Origin: CAZGSG01 sp964528095
GTDB taxonomy: Bacteria > Bacteroidota > Bacteroidia > Chitinophagales > Chitinophagaceae
Assembly (NCBI GenBank): GCA_964528095.1
Contig: CAZGSG010000033.1
Coordinates: 1-28,250, forward strand
Length of the DNA: 28,250 bases
Direction of reading: 5' to 3'
Shown here piece by piece: positions 1 through 8,146 of the stretch. A program made the position numbers and the translations under genes. Under the pieces are notes generated by a model. It ran no database searches, had not been told where the DNA came from, and worked only from the letters and a program-made list of their open reading frames with translations. Numbering within the stretch: position 1 is the stretch's first letter; each line of letters opens with the position of its first letter.

Positions 1-483
1 ATACTACTGCAGGAAAGCAGGGGTAAGCGTCAATATATCTATCTGTTGAATGATAAAGCCTATTATGAAACCCTTGTAATAGATAAACCTTCTTATTTCA
101 CCGGTTTCGATACATTGATCAGGGTAAATAAGGAAGGCACGGGGGTTCATCACTATGATGGCAAAAATGTATACCTGGATATTACTGACAAAACATACAA
201 CCTGACCTATATTGCCGGCAGTGATAAAGGAACCGTTCTTTCTTTCCGGGTTGCCAATGAAAAACAGGCAAACAACTGGAATGAATATAAAAACCAGGAA
301 AAGATCAGGCCTTATGCAGGTGCAGTATCGGATCTGCTGGGAAAGCCCTACCCTGCCGAGTCAACATTTCGTGCAGAGCTTGATCAAAGCTGGAAACAAT
401 TAATACAATCAACATCAAAGCTGAATCAAAAAGAATTTGATTCAGCTTTGATTAATTTTAAGACGAAGTATTCATTAAGATGA
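1..483 (+). CDS. Hypothetical protein, 5' end outside the window
   Basis: The reading frame is open from base 1 to the stop at 481-483, so this is the C-terminal ~160 residues of a longer protein. A TTG at 46 could serve as a start, but codons upstream of it continue in frame without a stop, so a truncated gene is more likely. The visible part is mixed polar/aromatic with repeated Tyr, Asp and Lys and no membrane segment. Its C-terminus is Lys-rich and probably helical. I do not recognise a family. The last codons (residues SKLNQKEFDSALI) are encoded by a perfect 17-bp inverted repeat, described separately. The gene converges on the leucine-rich-repeat gene, 72 nt away. Confidence 0.7.
   Translation: MLLQESRGKRQYIYLLNDKAYYETLVIDKPSYFTGFDTLIRVNKEGTGVHHYDGKNVYLDITDKTYNLTYIAGSDKGTVLSFRVANEKQANNWNEYKNQEKIRPYAGAVSDLLGKPYPAESTFRAELDQSWKQLIQSTSKLNQKEFDSALINFKTKYSLR
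414..452 (+). terminator. Perfect 17-bp hairpin overlapping the 3' end of the first gene
   Basis: Arms 414-430 and 436-452 are perfect reverse complements around the loop AAGAA. The bases after the stem read TTAATTTTAAG, a modest T-run. The stem lies inside the coding sequence, about 28 nt before the stop codon. This is unusual for an intrinsic terminator, because translating ribosomes would disrupt it. The first ten bases of the left arm (ATCAAAGCTG) also occur at 383-392, so a second pairing with the right arm is possible. Confidence 0.45.
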
Positions 484-555
484 GCCATTTCCGGTTATTG
501 AATTATACCTATCCAAAGGTTAATAATTTTTTATACTAAGAAGCGCATACAGTTA

Positions 556-1245
556 CTACCACAAGTAAGTTTTAAGATTTACCGTGCCGCTGAAATTGAT
601 AAAAAGTAAATTACAGTCCTGGAAATTACAATACTCAAGCTGTGTCAGTCCCCTGATATCAACCGTAACCGAAATTGGATTATTCTTCAGGTTCACAGAT
701 CGCAGTTGTGGCGCTTTGCGCAATAATACTGTTTCAAAACGGTTGTTTTCTGCTTCGATAATCTGCAGTTGATCCAGTCCGCTCACGTCTAGTTTTGTAA
801 CCCGGTTGTCAGAACAGTATATTTCTTTCAACTGCTTCATTTTTGACACATCCAGCGTGGTAATAAAGATATTCCCCTGTACATATAGATGTTCAAGCTC
901 CGTGAGTCCACTGATATTGAGTTCGCTGATCCGGTTATTATTGGCATACAGATATTTTAGCTTCTTCAGTTTGGATACATCGAGACTGGCGAGTTTATTC
1001 TTATAACAGCCAAGTTCTTCCAGGTTGGTAAAACTATTGATACCTTCCAGGTTCACGATTCCAAGATCCTCCACATAAAGTTTGGTTACCTTTTCGGCTT
1101 CCGAAACCTGTATCTGGTTATCACCATTGGTATCATAGCCCAGGGCAATGACACGCTGTTTAAAATTATTATCCGGTATCCTTACCACCTGTGCAACACA
1201 GAAAGCTGGAATTATCAGCAGGGCTGTAAACAGTAGTTTCATCAT
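556..1245 (-). CDS. Secreted leucine-rich-repeat protein
   Basis: 229 residues. Residues 1-19 form a signal peptide (MMKLLFTALLIIPAFCVAQ) ending in a typical A-x-A-like site, so the protein is exported. Next comes a segment with IPDNNFKQRVIALGYDTNGD, in which DTNGDNQIQVSEAE resembles an EF-hand/dockerin-type calcium loop. This arrangement is common at the N-terminus of Bacteroidota internalin-like proteins. From about residue 68 to the end there are seven or so short leucine-rich repeats of ~21 residues with LxxLxxxxNxIxxLDVSxLxxL character. No T9SS sorting domain or membrane anchor follows, so the mature protein is probably periplasmic or released. The start lies 10 nt after the likely original stop of the interrupted gene at 1256-1777, so the two were probably co-transcribed. 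The role is probably protein or glycan binding; the ligand is unknown. Confidence 0.8.
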   Translation of the reverse strand: MMKLLFTALLIIPAFCVAQVVRIPDNNFKQRVIALGYDTNGDNQIQVSEAEKVTKLYVEDLGIVNLEGINSFTNLEELGCYKNKLASLDVSKLKKLKYLYANNNRISELNISGLTELEHLYVQGNIFITTLDVSKMKQLKEIYCSDNRVTKLDVSGLDQLQIIEAENNRFETVLLRKAPQLRSVNLKNNPISVTVDIRGLTQLEYCNFQDCNLLFINFSGTVNLKTYLW

Positions 1246-1255
1246 GATTTATTTA

Positions 1256-1777
1256 TCAATAGGTATGTTTCAATTTTGTTTCAACTGTTTCCCCAGCCTG
1301 TTTTATTTCGACGATGCCGGAAACCTCCGCTCCTCCTATGCCCGAAGGAAAGTGAACGAGCCACCCTATATATTATTTACCGGGTTTCAATCCCCTAAAA
1401 CCAAACTCCCCTTTTACTCCATATACCTTCGATTCTATCCGGAAACAACTGGCCACCCGGGATATGGTAGCGATTCTTTTTCCTTCCTTGTTCTTTTTCC
1501 TTAAAGAAAGGTATTCTTCGATATAAGGCGTAAGCGGGTATAGCGTAACAACAGCGCCCAGGCGTCCATAGATAGTTTCGCCAACTTTTATTCCAATCGG
1601 AGTTCGTTTTTCATAATAAACAACCCCGGCAATTCCGGCATCCCCGTCATTCAGCATATCGCTGGCCATCTTAATATCAAATTCAACCTTAGGCTGCATG
1701 ATCTCCACCTGTTTTTGCGAATAAACAGGTTGTATGCAGAGAAAAACAAGCAATACTACAAGAGGTATTCGTTTCAT
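1256..1777 (-). pseudogene. Small secreted protein interrupted by an in-frame TAA
   Basis: The intact part (1373-1777, 134 residues) starts with a clear signal peptide (MKRIPLVVLLVFLCIQPVYSQ). It continues through residues such as GVVYYEKRTPIGIKVGETIY and ends FRGLKPGK followed by TAA at 1373-1375. Reading past this stop in the same frame gives 38 further sensible codons, beginning YIGWLVHF, ending TKLKHTY, and closed by TGA at 1256-1258. The pattern F-x-G-L-K-P-G-K-Y-Y-I is the usual last-strand signature of carboxypeptidase-regulatory-like (beta-sandwich) domains, so the TAA probably replaced a Tyr codon (TAT or TAC). The restored stop sits 10 nt before the LRR gene, a normal operon spacing. 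A recent nonsense mutation, a sequencing error, or a truly shorter protein are all possible. Function unknown. Confidence 0.65.
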
Positions 1778-2315
1778 TATTTAAAAATTATTAAGCGATA
1801 ATATATTTCCGTCGTATAAGCGAACAGGCTACGCGTACTATTCAACAATAATCAACTAAAGCCGTACCCTCATCTAAAATAAAAGAAATGCAGGCTATCC
1901 GAAACAGATTTAGGAAGGCATGAAATAGTTTTTTACCGGTTGATAGACAACTACCTGCAGTTAATATTCTCTTATCGATTTTTAGTAGCTACTTATTGGC
2001 CGTTTATATACCGCGCCATTATTTTACAGGAGGTTAAAACAGGCAGTGAATGGCTGAGGTTGGTAGAAATAAGGTTAATTCCCCGGTTTTAGATAGACCC
2101 TTATTTCCGGATAGAAGCAGGTTGCCAAATCAACAATGGAGCAGGTTATACATACCCTGCAGGTACAAAATCCTGTTTTTAGAGAATATGCCCGGTTCGG
2201 CATCTCTCTATTTTTGAGCCTGTTGAACCGGCAGGAAATTTATTACGCTGAACATAGGTTTATCATTAAACACATAAAGACCTGCGGAATAACTAATCCT
2301 GATCAAACTGATAAT
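1778..2315. other. Intergenic region, 538 bp
   Basis: Lies between the start of the interrupted minus-strand gene and a doubtful plus-strand ORF. It is AT-rich and has stops in all frames except for a run upstream of 2316 that shows no protein-like character. It presumably holds the promoter of the minus-strand pair. I see no strong hairpin, RNA gene or repeat in it. Confidence 0.5.
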
Positions 2316-2621
2316 ATGAAAAAAAGACCTTTTATCATTACACTGATTAGCATGATCTTTATGCTGTCTGCATTCCAACTGGTGGACGATATTTTATCAA
2401 GACTATCGCTAAACTCCATCACAGCCCAACGTTATATTCTCTGCAATTTTGTCGGTGATTTTTCAAACCCGGGAGAAATCCCTGAAGACCATGGATCAGT
2501 TAATAGCGCAGCGATATCCGCGGAAAAACAAATGGAGTTTTTCCAGATTCCCCGTATATCTAAACTATCGGCTATTAACAAGATTAAAGAGAAATTATTT
2601 TATTTCTACATCTTACGATGA
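2316..2621 (+). CDS. Doubtful small secreted protein, possibly degraded
   Basis: Starting at ATG 2316 gives 101 residues with a hydrophobic leader (MKKRPFIITLISMIFMLSAF), then a helix-rich segment around DDILSRLSLNSITAQRYIL, then FFQIPRISKLSAI and a short basic/aromatic end. The same frame is open upstream to 2136, but that part looks like random translation, so the signal-peptide start is preferred. The 3' end runs 9 nt into the end of the opposing gene at 2613-3194. Composition after about residue 80 (KIKEKLFYFYILR) looks poor, so the natural C-terminus may have been lost by a frameshift or deletion. No family recognised. It could be a chance ORF. Confidence 0.35.
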   Translation: MKKRPFIITLISMIFMLSAFQLVDDILSRLSLNSITAQRYILCNFVGDFSNPGEIPEDHGSVNSAAISAEKQMEFFQIPRISKLSAINKIKEKLFYFYILR

Positions 2622-3194
2622 TTTAGCTTTCCTGGTAAACAGCTCCGGGTAATGGCTCACAAAGCCCTGGTCATCCACATTTATAACCGCTTCAAAATCG
2701 TTAGGAACGTTTTCATAATGATAGGCTGAATCTGAAAGACGTATGTAGTTCTGATATACCGACCGTATCCTGTTTTGTAGCAAATCGATATAAATCACTT
2801 TAATTTGTCGCGCCTCATTGGTACTCAGTTTTAACCTGTTAATCGGCAGGCTATTGGTAAAAGGCGTTAGCGGAATATCAACATCAATACACTCTGCAAA
2901 TTCCCGTGTTGATACGCCATTCATTAACCAGTTCTCATTCTCGTTTTTTTCGAGTTGTATTTTCTGTGTTCTATTTGCGTGATTACATACAATATCAACA
3001 AACTGTGTTATCCAGTCTACGGAAGTACGAATCAAGTAATTGACCCGGTAAATTTTATTCTCGTAATACCCTATAATGACTGAATTAATTTCATATCCAC
3101 CCTCATGCCGGCTAACTATGCAGTTTTCCAGGGAATAATATTCTATGCCGGTCCAGAGAAGATTGGCTTGTAGTATTGTATTGGAGTTTTCCAT
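2613..3194 (-). CDS. Putative glycolipid-binding protein (DUF1089 family)
   Basis: 193 residues, close to the usual ~190 of the putative glycolipid-binding family (PF06475). Family-like segments in order are: an N-terminal W-x-G-x-E-Y-Y-S-L-E motif (residues ~14-23), a hydrophobic strand region with YRVNYLIRTSVDWITQFVDI, and the highly characteristic FTNSLPINRLKLSTNEAR followed by a strand IKVIYIDL. The end, YHYENVPNDFEAVINVDDQGFVSHYPELF, also fits the family. There is no signal peptide, so it is probably cytoplasmic. Members form a barrel-like fold; the biological role is poorly defined and the glycolipid link comes from structure, not from this sequence. It stands alone, with dnaE2 ending 222 nt upstream. 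Family assignment is good, function is weak. Confidence 0.8.
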   Translation of the reverse strand: MENSNTILQANLLWTGIEYYSLENCIVSRHEGGYEINSVIIGYYENKIYRVNYLIRTSVDWITQFVDIVCNHANRTQKIQLEKNENENWLMNGVSTREFAECIDVDIPLTPFTNSLPINRLKLSTNEARQIKVIYIDLLQNRIRSVYQNYIRLSDSAYHYENVPNDFEAVINVDDQGFVSHYPELFTRKAKSS

Positions 3195-3300
3195 GATACT
3201 TACAGGTTATTTCAATTTCATAAAACCAATTTTTATACCATAAACTTAAAGAGTATACAGATATCTACAATACTAAAACCCTATGGTATTTAATTTTTTG

Positions 3301-3332
3301 AGTCTTCGCAAGACCGGCGAGGAGTCTACGCC
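3301..3332. repeat. Compact double hairpin with an internal direct repeat
   Basis: GTCTT (3302-3306) pairs with AAGAC (3310-3314) around CGC, and GGCG (3316-3319) pairs with CGCC (3329-3332). The nonamers AGTCTTCGC (3301) and AGTCTACGC (3323) differ at one base. The element is markedly more GC-rich than its surroundings, follows a T-run on the plus strand and is followed by CCCCTTTAG. It lies in the gap between dnaE2 and the DUF1089 gene, upstream of the latter. Whether it is a dispersed repeat cannot be told from one copy. Confidence 0.4.
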
Positions 3333-3416
3333 CCCCTTTAGTCATTATTGGCTATAAGATAAACCAGGCTGATCTTAAAGCAGGATTGATTAATACCATA
3401 CCAGGATAATTCTATC

Positions 3417-6400
3417 CTACTTAAAATTCCTCCCACCGGGAAATACCTTTTCTTCGTCTTTTATTATTTTCTTCTCATACCAGGGCACAACCGGTGAGCG
3501 TTCATCGCCGCGTGATAAGGTCAGCACCGGCAGGTCTTCTTTGCGCGACGAGGTGAGCCGGCCTAATAAACGGGTGAGGTTATAACAGGTCTGTACGATC
3601 ACATGGATCACTTCACCTTCGCGTTGTAGTGTTCCTTCTACCATGATCAGTTTTGATTGCAGGATCTCTTTGCGATATTGCTCAAACAGGGTTTCAAATA
3701 CTACGAGGTTGGCAAAACCTGTTTCATCCTCAATGGTCATAAAACAAACGCCTTTGGCTGTACCAGGTCGCTGGCGTACCAATACAAGGCCTGCAACTTT
3801 TACCAGGTCGCCATTCACGGCACCAACAAGTTCTGTAGCTGTTACTACATGCAATTGCGTAAGCTTTTCCCGTACAAAACTGACCGGGTGTGCTTTTAAT
3901 GATAAGGATGTACTGGCATAATCCTGTATCACATGTTCAGGATCACTCATCAACGGCAATTGTATTGGTGTTTGTATTGTTTCTTCTGTTGGTTGTCCTG
4001 TAAATAATACAATGGGACGATCCTTTGTAGATATTTCCCATAATGCCTGGCGGCGGTCGAGTCCTATTGACCGGAATGCATCTGCATCGGCCAGTTTCTC
4101 CAGTGCGGTTTCCGATAGTCCTGTATCACGCAATGCATTCATATTTGTATACAGTTGTTTTCGTGCAGCTAACAATACCTGCATATCTTCTTCGCGTAAA
4201 CCTTTTACCTGGCGAAATCCTAAACGTAATGCACAATACCGACCTGCTTTTTCTTCCAGGGTATTATCCCATAAGGAATAATTGATATCAACAGGTCTTA
4301 CTTCTACCTCATGTTTACGTGCATCACTTACTAACTGTGCAGGCTGATAAAACCCCATCGGCATACTATTGAGTATGGCAGCGGCAAATACATCGGGGTA
4401 ATAACATTTGATCCAGCTTGATACATACACGAGCAGGGCAAAACTGGCTGCATGACTTTCAGGAAAACCATAACTGCCAAATCCTTCCAGCTGTTTGAAC
4501 ACCCGCTGTGCATACTCTTGCGTATACCCGTTTTTTATCATGCCTTTGATCAGCTTTTCTTCAAATTGCGCTACCATTCCTTTTGCTTTGAAAGTGGCCA
4601 TACTTCGCCGCAGCTCATCTGCTTCTTGCGGCGTAAAACCACCTGCTACTATAACGATCTTCATTGCCTGCTCCTGGAACAGTGGCACTCCCAGTGTGCG
4701 TTTTAATATATCCTCCAGTTCTTTCGATGGATATTCCACAGTTTCTTCTCCATTTCGTCTACGCAAATAAGGATGCACCATATCGCCTTGTATAGGCCCG
4801 GGCCGCACTATCGCTACTTCGATCACGAGATCATAAAATGTACGCGGCCGCAACCTGGGTAACATCGATTGCTGTGCACGGCTTTCGATCTGGAACACGC
4901 CGATGGTATCTGCCGCACAGATCATATCGTATACAGCGGTTTGATCCTGTGGTATATTCGCCAGTGTCAGGTCAAGTCCATAATGTTGTTTGGCAAGATC
5001 GAATGCTTTGCGGATACAGGTGAGCATGCCGAGTGCCAGCACATCTATTTTTAAAAAACCCAGTGCATCTATATCATCCTTGTTCCATTCTATGCAGGTA
5101 CGATCTTCCATACGTGCATTCAGTATCGGACATAGATCGGATAGTTTACCACGGGTGATCACAAATCCTCCTGTATGCTGACCAAGTTGTCGCGGAAATC
5201 CCATGAACTGTTGTGTCAGTTCCATCACTTTGCGCAGGTGCTGATCACCGGGGTCCATTCCCTGTTCGGTAATACGGTTCTCTTCAAACCATTCATCAGT
5301 AAACTCCCAGAGTGAACTCGAAAGCCGGTTGATCGTATCTACTGAAAGCCCCATCGCTTTGGCCACATCACGTAATGCTCCTTTCTGATGTTGCTGGGTC
5401 ACGGTGGCAACGATAGCGGCCCGGTCGCGTCCATATTTCTGGTAGATATACTGGATCACTTCTTCACGTCTTTCATGTTCAAAGTCCACATCTATATCAG
5501 GAGGTTCATTACGCGCGGAAGAAATAAAGCGTTCAAAGAGTAGTTCAAACTTGGTCGGGTTAACTGATGTAATGCCCAAACAAAAACAAACGGTAGAGTT
5601 AGCGGCAGAGCCACGCCCCTGGCAGAGTATATTTTTTTCGCGAGCGAATCGTACGATATCAAATACCGTTAAGAAATAAGGCGCATAGTTCATCTCTTTG
5701 ATAAAACCCAGTTCATAGTCGATAGCTGTACTTATCTTTTCGGGAATGTCTGCCCCAAACTGCTGATGTGCACCCCGCCATGCCTGGTAGGTCAGCTCCT
5801 CGAGCGGTGTACGTCCATCGCTGGTCAGTTCCTCCGGGTATTCATACTTTAAACTATCGAGCGAGAAACCACAGGCTTCGCTGATCTCCTGCGTGCGCCG
5901 GATAGCGTCAGGGTATTGCCTGAACAGGCGCAGCATTTCTTCATTTGTTTTCAGGTATCGCTCCGCGTTAGGATGCAAACGAAAGCCTGCAGTATAGATC
6001 GTACATTTTTCGCGAATGCATGTCATGATATCCTGCAATTGCCGGCGTGCCGGTTCATGATAATGGATATCATTAGTAGCCACCAGCGGTATGTTTAATA
6101 CAATCGATAACTGGGACAACCGGTGCAGTTGTTTGTGATCATCTCCCTGGTAGCGGCGAGATGCGGCGAGATACAGATCTTTTCCAAAAACAGCGCGATA
6201 TTCTTTTAATTGTGCAGCAAAAGAAGTATCCAGCTCAAATGATTCGTTTAATACAGTGGGCGGCAGAGCTATTAACTTCATCTCCTTCGCGTAATGGTAT
6301 ACATCTGCTTTATACAAATGACATTCGCCTTTTTCTGCACGGCGATTACCCAATGTGAGTAGCCCGGAAAGTTTTGCATAGGCCTCCCTGTTTACCGGGT

Positions 6401-6632
6401 ATACCAGTAAACTGGGACCATCCAGCAGATCAAGCCGGCAACCAACAATGATACGTATGCCTTTTTTCTTTGCCGCAGCATGTGCGCGTACAATGCCGGC
6501 CAGTGTATTGCGATCGGTAATGGCGATCTCTTTATATCCATAGACAGCAGCCTGCGCTACCAGTTCCTCGGCATGCGAAGCACCACGTAGAAAACTGAAA
6601 TTAGTCGTTGCCTGTAATTCTGTATAAACCAT
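3417..6632 (-). CDS. dnaE2: Error-prone DNA polymerase DnaE2 (ImuC)
   Basis: C-family DNA polymerase of the translesion type; in the ImuA/ImuB/DnaE2 mutasome it performs mutagenic bypass synthesis after DNA damage. The chosen ATG at 6632 gives 1071 residues, the usual DnaE2 size, starting MVYTELQATTNFSFLRGASH. The frame is open upstream, with alternative Met codons (e.g. 6659) overlapping imuB, but family alignment favours 6632, 10 nt after the imuB stop. Order of domains: PHP (~1-270, with the first His motif replaced by ELQATTNFSF, typical of DnaE2), palm with PDIDVDF near residue 380 (two catalytic Asp), LGFLKIDVLALG near residue 528 (third Asp), fingers, helix-hairpin-helix region, and a C-terminal OB-fold (~930-990, KVAGLVLVRQRPG). 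It lacks the extended tail of replicative DnaE. Last gene of the imuA-imuB-dnaE2 operon. Confidence 0.96.
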   Translation of the reverse strand: MVYTELQATTNFSFLRGASHAEELVAQAAVYGYKEIAITDRNTLAGIVRAHAAAKKKGIRIIVGCRLDLLDGPSLLVYPVNREAYAKLSGLLTLGNRRAEKGECHLYKADVYHYAKEMKLIALPPTVLNESFELDTSFAAQLKEYRAVFGKDLYLAASRRYQGDDHKQLHRLSQLSIVLNIPLVATNDIHYHEPARRQLQDIMTCIREKCTIYTAGFRLHPNAERYLKTNEEMLRLFRQYPDAIRRTQEISEACGFSLDSLKYEYPEELTSDGRTPLEELTYQAWRGAHQQFGADIPEKISTAIDYELGFIKEMNYAPYFLTVFDIVRFAREKNILCQGRGSAANSTVCFCLGITSVNPTKFELLFERFISSARNEPPDIDVDFEHERREEVIQYIYQKYGRDRAAIVATVTQQHQKGALRDVAKAMGLSVDTINRLSSSLWEFTDEWFEENRITEQGMDPGDQHLRKVMELTQQFMGFPRQLGQHTGGFVITRGKLSDLCPILNARMEDRTCIEWNKDDIDALGFLKIDVLALGMLTCIRKAFDLAKQHYGLDLTLANIPQDQTAVYDMICAADTIGVFQIESRAQQSMLPRLRPRTFYDLVIEVAIVRPGPIQGDMVHPYLRRRNGEETVEYPSKELEDILKRTLGVPLFQEQAMKIVIVAGGFTPQEADELRRSMATFKAKGMVAQFEEKLIKGMIKNGYTQEYAQRVFKQLEGFGSYGFPESHAASFALLVYVSSWIKCYYPDVFAAAILNSMPMGFYQPAQLVSDARKHEVEVRPVDINYSLWDNTLEEKAGRYCALRLGFRQVKGLREEDMQVLLAARKQLYTNMNALRDTGLSETALEKLADADAFRSIGLDRRQALWEISTKDRPIVLFTGQPTEETIQTPIQLPLMSDPEHVIQDYASTSLSLKAHPVSFVREKLTQLHVVTATELVGAVNGDLVKVAGLVLVRQRPGTAKGVCFMTIEDETGFANLVVFETLFEQYRKEILQSKLIMVEGTLQREGEVIHVIVQTCYNLTRLLGRLTSSRKEDLPVLTLSRGDERSPVVPWYEKKIIKDEEKVFPGGRNFK

Positions 6633-6642
6633 ATAACTTTTT

Positions 6643-8145
6643 TTATGCAAAAAATCCATGTATATACCATTGCTGTGTTTTATCACCGGTATAATGTCCC
6701 AGGCGAAACAACCAATAACGCCGGCCTTCTTCATCTTCTACATAATAATAATCACGATGCTCCCCTTGCTGCAACCACCATTCCTGCTCAATACGTTCGG
6801 GTCCGTCTGCTTTTGCGATCTTATGCAGTTGTCCTTTATAGCGAAACAACATCGGTGGATAATCAGGAATGGGTGCAGTGACTTCGATGCGTTCTGGTTT
6901 GGCCAGTAATTGAATTGGTCGCGGCCGGTCGATCTTCCATCTGGTACCGGATCTTTCATTCAGATCCCTGGTGGCTTTGATAGATCGTTCCGGCCAATAA
7001 TGTTCATCAGGCAGGTAACGCTGAATAGCAACTGTTGGTAGCTTACCAGCAATACGGTCCAGCAATTCAGCCAATGCGGGATCATCCAGGCCCGGTGTCG
7101 TATTCCATAACTGCTCCTGCACCGGTGATACATCTTCTACTTTTGAAGCTTCCAATAAAAACAATTCTATTCCCAATGCCGGTTCCATCGTATCGATCTT
7201 TAATGCAAAGAGTTTAAAAAGATGATCGATATTATGCGAGGGACGATTGGTACCGACGCTAATCTTTTCTATTTTACCATCCACGCGATAAGCTTTAAAG
7301 ATTGCGTTACGCAGTCCTTTTTGTTCCTGTTTTAGGCGGTGACAGATCGTATTCAGCAGTTCTTGCAAAGCGATTTCAATACCGGTAGCTGTTACGATTG
7401 GTTCCAAACAAGGCAGTCGCTCCTGGTAAGGAACAATCGGCTGGATGGGTTGAACGATCTCTTCTTCATGCCCGAGTGCCTGGCTCAATCGCTGGAGCAT
7501 GAAAGAACCAAAACGCCGGCGTAATACAGCAAGTGGCATGGCAATAAAATGATTGAACTGTCGAAGACCGAGTTTTTGTAAAAGTTCTACTGTAGCTGTT
7601 TCTAATCGCAATGCAGCGGGGGGTAATGACAATAACGCATTTTGTTGTTCGCCGCTTTTGATAATTGATATCCCTTTTCCAAAATGCGCAATAGCCCAGG
7701 CAGCCCCAATGGTATCGGCCATTGCTGCACGGGCATGGTAGCCGAAGCTGTTTAGTTTGTCGATGATCACTTTTAAATAGGCTTCTTCGCCACCGAATAA
7801 GTGTGCGCAGCCCGTCACATCAAGTATGAGTCCATCCGGCGGATCAATAGCGACTGATGGAGTATAACGGATACACCATTCCGCCAAACCCCTGAGTAAT
7901 TTGACAGAAAGCCCGGGCGCGTCATCGATCACCTGCAGCGATGGGAAAAGCGCCCGCGCGTCTGCGACCTCCATCCCCTTATCAATACCCTGTGCCTGCG
8001 CAAGTCTATTGGCCTCCGTGATCAGCATGCGTCCATGATCGGGTGTAGCCAATACAAAGGGGATCTTTTTCAGATCCGGCTGGCGTCTGACAAACCAATC
8101 TGTATGCAGATAGGGAAACCATATCGTCATAAAACGTACAGGCAT
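6643..8145 (-). CDS. imuB: ImuB, catalytically degenerate Y-family polymerase homologue
   Basis: 500 residues. ImuB is the adaptor of the mutasome: it has a Y-family polymerase fold but no polymerase activity, and it links DnaE2 and ImuA to the sliding clamp. The N-terminal motif reads MTIWFPYLHTDWF where active Y-family enzymes have a metal-binding DxD segment. The second site reads LDVTG, with D109 kept but the neighbouring Glu replaced by Val. This is what is expected of ImuB. A QEQLW motif at residues 343-347 is a candidate beta-clamp binding site. The C-terminal part contains the usual ImuB tail (PERIEVTAP, GPERIEQEWW, YYYVEDEEGRRYWLFR). It starts 1 nt after the imuA stop and ends 10 nt before dnaE2, so translational coupling is likely. 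Confidence 0.95.
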   Translation of the reverse strand: MPVRFMTIWFPYLHTDWFVRRQPDLKKIPFVLATPDHGRMLITEANRLAQAQGIDKGMEVADARALFPSLQVIDDAPGLSVKLLRGLAEWCIRYTPSVAIDPPDGLILDVTGCAHLFGGEEAYLKVIIDKLNSFGYHARAAMADTIGAAWAIAHFGKGISIIKSGEQQNALLSLPPAALRLETATVELLQKLGLRQFNHFIAMPLAVLRRRFGSFMLQRLSQALGHEEEIVQPIQPIVPYQERLPCLEPIVTATGIEIALQELLNTICHRLKQEQKGLRNAIFKAYRVDGKIEKISVGTNRPSHNIDHLFKLFALKIDTMEPALGIELFLLEASKVEDVSPVQEQLWNTTPGLDDPALAELLDRIAGKLPTVAIQRYLPDEHYWPERSIKATRDLNERSGTRWKIDRPRPIQLLAKPERIEVTAPIPDYPPMLFRYKGQLHKIAKADGPERIEQEWWLQQGEHRDYYYVEDEEGRRYWLFRLGHYTGDKTQQWYIHGFFA

Positions 8146-8146
8146 C

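Noticed and set aside
3403..3418. AGGATA/TATCCT hairpin at the dnaE2 stop codon as a terminator
   Set aside because: Only six pairs and no T-run on the minus strand.
6738..6959. Alternative frames within imuB and dnaE2 of 60-90 codons on both strands
   Set aside because: All lie inside confidently assigned genes and have no independent features.
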